Shown: positions 6,792 through 10,869 of the stretch, piece after piece | How the letters are laid out: each line of letters starts with the position of its first letter | Numbering within the stretch: the stretch's first letter is position 1 | Origin: Paramuribaculum sp. | GTDB lineage: Bacteria; Bacteroidota; Bacteroidia; Bacteroidales; Muribaculaceae | Assembly: GCA_029051965.1 (NCBI GenBank) | Contig: JAIDJZ010000275.1 | Coordinates: 1 to 10,869 of the forward strand | Direction: 5' to 3' | DNA length: 10,869 bases | Made by a program: the position numbers and the translations under genes | Notes under the pieces: generated by a model | The model's input: the letters and a program-made list of their open reading frames with translations, nothing else | What the model was told of the DNA's origin: nothing | Database searches by the model: none

Positions 6792-7199
6792 TCAGCGGGG
6801 GGCGATGAGGAGGGTGCCGAGGTAGACGGCGGCGAGGCCGGCGATGAGGGAAACGCCTATATAGAGAAGCGCGCCGGCTATGTGGCCGCTCTGAATAAGC
6901 GTCAGCGATTCCTGCGAGAATGTTGAAAAGGTGGTCAGACCTCCGCAGAAACCGGTCGTCAACATAAGCCGCACCGTCTCGGAGCAACCGGACGAATGCC
7001 GCACCGCAAAGGCATAGAAAAGCCCGATCAGGAAGCATCCCGCAAGATTGACCGCAAGAGTTGCTACTGGAAGCGGCCCCAGACTGCCGAGAGACAGCAT
7101 GGACGTTCCAGACAACCTATTGGACAACAGGCTGACAAGATAGCGCAACACGCCGCCGGTTCCACTTCCGAGAAAAACAGCCAGAATCAATCTAAACAT
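6792..7199 (-). CDS. crcB: CrcB/Fluc family fluoride ion channel
   Basis: This is a 135-residue inner-membrane protein with four hydrophobic segments (about 3-23, 44-66, 77-98 and 106-132). Fluc channels export toxic fluoride as dual-topology dimers. The family motifs are all present: GSGTGGVLRY at 11-20, NLAGCFLIG with Asn51, and TTGFCGGLTTFSTFS at 81-95, which provides the central sodium site and the phenylalanines (Phe91, Phe94) lining the fluoride path. Length is normal for a single-domain Fluc. It is transcribed divergently from ilvA and appears to stand alone; its stop is followed on the minus strand by the gap before gpmA, where I found no convincing terminator for this direction. The ATG is well placed because conserved motifs begin only ten residues later. 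No fluoride riboswitch fits upstream. Confidence 0.95.
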   Translation of the reverse strand: MFRLILAVFLGSGTGGVLRYLVSLLSNRLSGTSMLSLGSLGPLPVATLAVNLAGCFLIGLFYAFAVRHSSGCSETVRLMLTTGFCGGLTTFSTFSQESLTLIQSGHIAGALLYIGVSLIAGLAAVYLGTLLIAPR

Positions 7200-7203
7200 G
7201 CGG

Positions 7204-7211
7204 CAAAGATA
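7204..7211 (-). promoter_or_regulatory. -7 promoter box immediately upstream of crcB
   Basis: On the minus strand TATCTTTG matches TAnnTTTG exactly and ends only four bases before the crcB ATG. The -33 partner, expected near 7231-7235, is weak. If used, transcription would begin at or next to the ATG, giving a leaderless or nearly leaderless message. Confidence 0.5.
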
Positions 7212-7232
7212 ACGATTTTTTGGATAAAAAAA

Positions 7233-7262
7233 TGTGAGTGACGCTCTTTTTGATTACTTTTG
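7233..7262 (+). promoter_or_regulatory. Candidate promoter for ilvA
   Basis: TACTTTTG at 7255-7262 matches the Bacteroidetes -7 box TAnnTTTG exactly. TGTG at 7233-7236, 18 bases upstream, is a three-of-four match to the -33 box with slightly short spacing. Transcription would start near 7267, about 50 bases before the ATG at 7316. This argues against the earlier in-frame ATG at 7238, which lies within the promoter. Confidence 0.55.
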
Positions 7263-7315
7263 CAAAACGAAAATATCCATTGTCACAAACCGACATCAAG
7301 CAACTGATCATCGAT

Positions 7316-8515
7316 ATGGAAGAAATCAATATTTCTGAAGTCTACAAAGCTGCGGAGGTGCTCCGCGACGTTGCCCGCCATCCGAAACTCATCGGCCCGG
7401 CTCCACTTAACCCCGATGCCGAAGTCTATCTCAAGCCGGAAAACCTTCAGCGCACAGGTTCGTTCAAACTCCGTGGCGCATACTACAAGATCTCTCAGCT
7501 GACCGACGAGGAACGCTCTCGCGGTGTGATTGCCTGCTCGGCCGGAAATCATGCTCAGGGTGTTGCCCTCGGCGCCGCCCACGCCGGCATAAAGGCTACG
7601 ATCTGCCTCCCGGCCGGTGCGCCGATTTCTAAAGTCGAGGCCACGAAGGCTCTCGGAGCCGAAGTTGTCATGGTTCCGGGCGTCTATGACGATGCCTATG
7701 CCCGTGCGATCGAGCTGCAGAAAGAGCATGGCTACACGCTTGTCCACCCCTTCGACGATCCGAAGGTGATTGCCGGACAAGGCACAATCGGTCTTGAGAT
7801 AATCCAGGAGTTGCCCGATGTCGACGCCGTTGTTGTGCCGATCGGAGGAGGAGGACTGATTTCGGGAGTGGCTTTTGCCATTAAAACGCTCAAGCCGAAT
7901 GTGAAGGTCTACGGCGTTCAGTCTGAAGGCGCACCGTCGATGGCCAGATCGATCGCCGACGGCGAGCGCGAGTGCCTCGACCACGTTTCGACTATCGCCG
8001 ACGGTATTGCCGTAAAGGAACCCGGAGTCAACACCTTCGAGATGTGCCACCGCTATGTCGACGAGATCGTGACCGTCAGCGACGACGAAGTCGCAGCAGC
8101 CATCCTGACCCTCATCGAACAGCAAAAACTCGTTGCCGAAGGTGCCGGGGCCGTTTCGGTAGCTGCAGTCATGTTCGACAAGATTCCTGTTGCCGGAAAA
8201 AAAATTGTCTGTGTCGTCTCAGGAGGCAACATCGATGTCACATCGCTTAACCGCGTGATCACCCGCGGACTCGTGAAAAGCGGCCGCGACTGCACCGTCA
8301 CGGTTGTCCTCTCCGACAAACCGGGACAGCTCTCGAAGGTCTGCAGCGTCATCGGCGACCTCGGAGCAAACATTCTTTCCGTAGAGCACAAACGCAACAG
8401 CAAAAACACCGACATCAACGGCTGCAAGCTCCATATCGACATGGAAACACGCAACCTCGAACATGTCGAAATCATTCGCGAAGGCCTCAAAAAAGCAGGA
8501 TTTGAAGTAGAATAA
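7316..8515 (+). CDS. ilvA: Threonine ammonia-lyase (threonine dehydratase) with one ACT domain
   Basis: The 399-residue cytosolic enzyme deaminates threonine to 2-oxobutanoate, the first step of isoleucine synthesis. Pyridoxal phosphate binds Lys51 in RTGSFKLRGAY; SAGNHAQGVALGAA and the phosphate-binding loop GGGGLISG (177-184) are typical of fold-type II enzymes. Residues about 325-399 form one ACT domain (DCTVTVVLSDKPGQL onward), where amino acids usually regulate activity. This one-ACT form is smaller than E. coli IlvA (514 residues, two regulatory ACT-like units) and can serve either biosynthesis or catabolism. I chose the ATG at 7316 because the protein then starts MEEINISEVYKAAEVL, as homologues do, and because a promoter lies between 7238 and 7316. 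It is a single-gene unit closed by a strong terminator. Confidence 0.92.
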   Translation: MEEINISEVYKAAEVLRDVARHPKLIGPAPLNPDAEVYLKPENLQRTGSFKLRGAYYKISQLTDEERSRGVIACSAGNHAQGVALGAAHAGIKATICLPAGAPISKVEATKALGAEVVMVPGVYDDAYARAIELQKEHGYTLVHPFDDPKVIAGQGTIGLEIIQELPDVDAVVVPIGGGGLISGVAFAIKTLKPNVKVYGVQSEGAPSMARSIADGERECLDHVSTIADGIAVKEPGVNTFEMCHRYVDEIVTVSDDEVAAAILTLIEQQKLVAEGAGAVSVAAVMFDKIPVAGKKIVCVVSGGNIDVTSLNRVITRGLVKSGRDCTVTVVLSDKPGQLSKVCSVIGDLGANILSVEHKRNSKNTDINGCKLHIDMETRNLEHVEIIREGLKKAGFEVE

Positions 8516-8534
8516 AACCAACCTACCCCCTACG

Positions 8535-8572
8535 GATGTCCGGCACTGACAGTGTCGGACATCTGATTTTTT
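8535..8572 (+). terminator. Strong intrinsic terminator after ilvA
   Basis: GATGTCCGGCACTG (8535-8548) pairs with CAGTGTCGGACATC (8550-8563) over up to 14 positions with one G-U; the tip opens to form a small loop. TGATTTTTT follows. The hairpin starts 19 bases after the ilvA stop. Confidence 0.92.
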
Positions 8573-8713
8573 CACTACCTGAATTTCCGCTCCGCATATT
8601 CAAAACAAACAACTACGACAACCAGCGGAAGCAATCATCACGCTGATGTCCAGACAATTGACTTTTAATTTCGGACAACTTATCAACACATCGACGGATT
8701 TAAGATAAAAAAT

Positions 8714-8744
8714 TTTGTGATTTCATAAAATATAGCAATCTTTG
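8714..8744 (+). promoter_or_regulatory. Bacteroidetes-type promoter for nrdJ
   Basis: TTTG at 8714-8717, 19 bases, then AATCTTTG at 8737-8744, which departs from TAnnTTTG only in the first base. Spacing is ideal and the flanks are AT-rich. Transcription would begin near 8749, giving a leader of about 110 bases. Confidence 0.6.
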
Positions 8745-8762
8745 CATCCGGAATTCACAGCC

Positions 8763-8824
8763 ACTCGTAAACCGGGCTATGCCGGCCGATTCGATCAAGA
8801 AACAGGCATGCATCAGGGACGAGT
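8763..8824 (+). promoter_or_regulatory. Potentially structured 5' leader of nrdJ
   Basis: ACTCGT (8763-8768) pairs with ACGAGT (8819-8824), enclosing a CCGG-GCTATG-CCGG hairpin (8772-8785) and a segment with the palindromes GATTCGATC and GCATGC. The pattern could be a small multi-branched RNA element. It does not contain a convincing known riboswitch core, and short stems can arise by chance. Confidence 0.3.
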
Positions 8825-8859
8825 CATCATGATTACAACTTAACAGAGACGAAACCAAC

Positions 8860-10869
8860 GTGGAAAACAAAAAACATTCCTATGACGAAGCCTACGAAGC
8901 AACCCTCAAATACTTCAACGGCGACGAACTTGCTTCGAGAGTCTGGGTCAGCAAATATGCTCTGAAAGACTCACAAGGCAATATCTACGAACTCACACCG
9001 GACGACATGCACCACCGTCTGGCAACAGAGATCGAACGTATTGAAAAGAATTATCCGAACCCGATGTCCCACGACGAAATCTTCTCGCTGCTGAAAGATT
9101 TCCGCTACATCGTGCCTCAGGGCAGCCCGATGTCGGGTATCGGCAACAATCTTCAGGTATCGTCTTTGAGCAACTGTTTTGTGATCGGCGTTGACGGCAC
9201 ACCCGACTCCTATGGCGGTGTCATCAAGATCGACGAAGAGCAGGTTCAGCTGATGAAACGCCGTGGCGGTGTGGGCCACGACCTCTCCCACATCCGTCCG
9301 AAAGGAACTCAGGTCAAGAACTCGGCACTGACCTCGACCGGCCTCGTACCGTTCATGGAACGCTACTCCAACTCGACCCGCGAAGTGGCCCAGGACGGAC
9401 GTCGCGGAGCTCTGATGCTGACTGTCAGCATCAAGCACCCCGATTCTGAAGCTTTCATCGATGCTAAAATGACAGAAGGCAAAGTGACCGGAGCCAATGT
9501 TTCGGTCCGCATCGACGACGCCTTCATGCAGGCGGCTGTCGACGGAGTGCCCTATCGTCAGCAATTCCCGTTCGAAGCCGAAAACCCGACAACAGTGAAG
9601 GATGTCGACGCCCGACAGCTGTGGCACAAGATTGTCCACAACGCCTGGAAATCGGCCGAACCCGGAGTGTTGTTCTGGGACACGATCACACGCGAATCAG
9701 TGCCGGACTGCTACGCCGACCTCGGATTCCGCACAATATCCACAAATCCCTGCGGTGAAATTCCCCTATGTCCCTACGACAGCTGCCGTCTGCTCGCCAT
9801 CAACCTCTACTCCTACGTGAAAGATCCTTTCACCGACCACGCATCGTTCGATTTCGATCTCTTTGCGACCCACGTCGGCAAGGCGCAGCGCATAATGGAC
9901 GACATCATCGACCTCGAAATGGAGAAAATCGACCTTATTCTCAACAAGATCGAAAGCGACCCCGAAACCGATGAAGTCAAGCAGACCGAGAAACATCTCT
10001 GGGAGAAAATCCGCGCCAAGACCTTAAAGGGACGTCGCACAGGAGTCGGCACAACAGGCGAAGGCGACATGATCGCCGCTCTCGGCTATCGCTACGGCAC
10101 ACCCGAAGCGACCGAAGTCTCAGTAAGCGTTCACCGCGCTCTCGCTTTGGCAGCCTACCGTTCGTCGGTCGAAATGGCCAAAGAACGCGGCGCTTTCGAA
10201 ATCTACAACACCGAACGCGAAGCCTCCAATCCCTACATCAACCGCCTGCGCGAGGCAGATCCCGGTCTCTACGAAGAAATGAAAGTCCATGGCCGACGCA
10301 ACATCGCCTGCCTGACAATCGCCCCGACCGGCACAACATCGCTGATGACACGAACCTCAAGCGGAATCGAGCCGGTCTTCATGCCGGTCTACAAACGCAG
10401 ACGAAAAGTAAATCCCAACGACGCCTCCGTGCGTGTCGACTATGTCGACGACACGGGCGACGCATTCGAGGAATATGTTGTCTATCATCCGAAATTCATC
10501 ACCTGGATGGAGGTCAACGGAATCGAGATCAAATCCAACCTCACACAGGAGGAAGTCGACGCCCTCGTGGCCCGCTCACCCTACTATAAGGCAACGGCCA
10601 ACGACATCGACTGGCTTGAAAAAGTCAGAATGCAGGGCGCCGTACAGAAATGGGTCGACCACTCGATTTCTGTCACCATCAACCTCCCCTCCGACGTGAC
10701 CGAAGAGGTTGTCGGCCGACTCTACGTCGAAGCGTGGCGTCAGGGCTGCAAAGGCTGCACGGTCTATCGCGACGGATCGCGCTCCGGAGTGCTTATCGCC
10801 GTCCACAAAAAGAAAAAGAACCCGCCTCAGCTCCCGGCCTACGGGCATCCTGTCGCTAATACACATCTA
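8860..10869 (+). CDS. nrdJ: Adenosylcobalamin-dependent (class II) ribonucleotide reductase, N-terminal 670 residues
   Basis: The enzyme reduces ribonucleotides to deoxyribonucleotides using a cobalamin-derived radical, with or without oxygen. The 3' end lies beyond the window; homologues I recall have about 840 residues. Visible catalytic residues: Cys106 in LSNCFVIG and Cys309 in YDSCRLLAINL (the redox pair that reduces substrate), and Cys298 with Glu300 in TNPCGEIPL (thiyl radical and acid/base). RRGGVGHDLS, TIAPTGTTSLM and CKGCTVYRDGSRSG are further family signatures. The start is the GTG at 8860: it begins VENKKHSYDEAYEATLKYF, where homologues start, and no ATG lies between the upstream in-frame stop (8830) and this codon; the first in-frame ATG, at 9007, would remove conserved sequence. 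No B subunit gene is seen, as expected for class II. The C-terminal cysteine tail is not visible. Confidence 0.94.
   Translation, partial: MENKKHSYDEAYEATLKYFNGDELASRVWVSKYALKDSQGNIYELTPDDMHHRLATEIERIEKNYPNPMSHDEIFSLLKDFRYIVPQGSPMSGIGNNLQVSSLSNCFVIGVDGTPDSYGGVIKIDEEQVQLMKRRGGVGHDLSHIRPKGTQVKNSALTSTGLVPFMERYSNSTREVAQDGRRGALMLTVSIKHPDSEAFIDAKMTEGKVTGANVSVRIDDAFMQAAVDGVPYRQQFPFEAENPTTVKDVDARQLWHKIVHNAWKSAEPGVLFWDTITRESVPDCYADLGFRTISTNPCGEIPLCPYDSCRLLAINLYSYVKDPFTDHASFDFDLFATHVGKAQRIMDDIIDLEMEKIDLILNKIESDPETDEVKQTEKHLWEKIRAKTLKGRRTGVGTTGEGDMIAALGYRYGTPEATEVSVSVHRALALAAYRSSVEMAKERGAFEIYNTEREASNPYINRLREADPGLYEEMKVHGRRNIACLTIAPTGTTSLMTRTSSGIEPVFMPVYKRRRKVNPNDASVRVDYVDDTGDAFEEYVVYHPKFITWMEVNGIEIKSNLTQEEVDALVARSPYYKATANDIDWLEKVRMQGAVQKWVDHSISVTINLPSDVTEEVVGRLYVEAWRQGCKGCTVYRDGSRSGVLIAVHKKKKNPPQLPAYGHPVANTHL

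Larger units (their letters stand above)
8573..8859 (+). other. Non-coding region between ilvA terminator and nrdJ
   Basis: This is part of a 344-base stretch without a gene. I see no reading frame with protein-like composition in it. It holds a DnaA-box-like word TTATCAACA (8680-8688, one mismatch to TTATCCACA), a promoter at 8714-8744 and a possibly structured leader from about 8750. The first hundred bases show nothing I can name. Confidence 0.6.

Noticed and set aside
6681..6926. Plus-strand reading frame opposite the end of crcB
   Set aside because: Its glycine- and glutamate-rich translation is what the antisense of a membrane protein gene gives, and crcB is certain on the other strand.
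7200..7260. Fluoride riboswitch before crcB
   Set aside because: The promoter box ends four bases before the start codon, leaving no room, and no riboswitch core is visible.
7238..7315. N-terminal extension of IlvA from the ATG at 7238
   Set aside because: The extra residues do not look like the family, and the best promoter lies inside this stretch.
7283..8125. Long minus-strand reading frame within ilvA
   Set aside because: It is the antisense of a gene with full catalytic motifs; long antisense frames are common in GC-rich coding DNA. No motif is recognisable.
8745..8859. Cobalamin riboswitch before nrdJ
   Set aside because: The leader is too short for the common large form, and the best local match to the B12 box (near 8791-8806) fits only about 10 of 16 positions. 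A model search would be needed to revive it.
8971..9639. Long minus-strand reading frame within nrdJ
   Set aside because: Antisense shadow of conserved ribonucleotide reductase sequence, with no recognisable domain.

Overview
The window looks like a chromosomal segment of a moderately GC-rich member of the Bacteroidales; a Muribaculaceae-like gut commensal is my inference. The evidence is protein style (a Bacteroidetes-type PurM of about 390 residues, SSC lipoprotein signals, a DUF3332 lipoprotein, a class II ribonucleotide reductase), several promoters of the Bacteroidetes form TTTG-N19-TAnnTTTG, and almost no Shine-Dalgarno sequences.

Layout. (1) Positions 2-2953, plus strand: the end of a CDP-diglyceride synthase gene (cdsA), a purine-synthesis gene (purM) and an MltF-type lytic transglycosylase lipoprotein gene, closely spaced and probably co-transcribed. 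(2) Positions 2998-5208: a visibly more AT-rich cassette with its own promoter. It encodes a HipB-like DNA-binding protein and a HipA-like kinase, separated by 174 bases rich in direct and inverted repeats, and ends in a hairpin with a T run. (3) Positions 5304-6590: a DUF3332 lipoprotein gene overlapping by one base a 2,3-bisphosphoglycerate-dependent phosphoglycerate mutase gene (gpmA). The gpmA frame is intact to its natural end except for one TAA at codon 129. A strong terminator follows. (4) Positions 6792-8572: a minus-strand fluoride channel gene (crcB) divergent from a plus-strand threonine dehydratase gene (ilvA), with both promoters in the short gap between them and a strong terminator after ilvA. 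(5) Positions 8573-10869: a 287-base non-coding stretch with a promoter and a foldable leader, then the first 670 codons of an adenosylcobalamin-dependent ribonucleotide reductase gene (nrdJ), cut by the window edge.

Most genes are housekeeping: phospholipid, purine, cell wall, glycolysis, amino acid and deoxynucleotide metabolism. The accessory element is the hipBA toxin-antitoxin-like cassette. The points most worth following are an inverted repeat that pairs the hipB stop codon with the hipA start codon, the extra C-terminal segment of HipA, the lone in-frame stop in gpmA, and the apparently leaderless crcB. I found no clear evidence for a wholly new system. There are no tRNA or rRNA genes, CRISPR arrays or insertion sequences that I can recognise.
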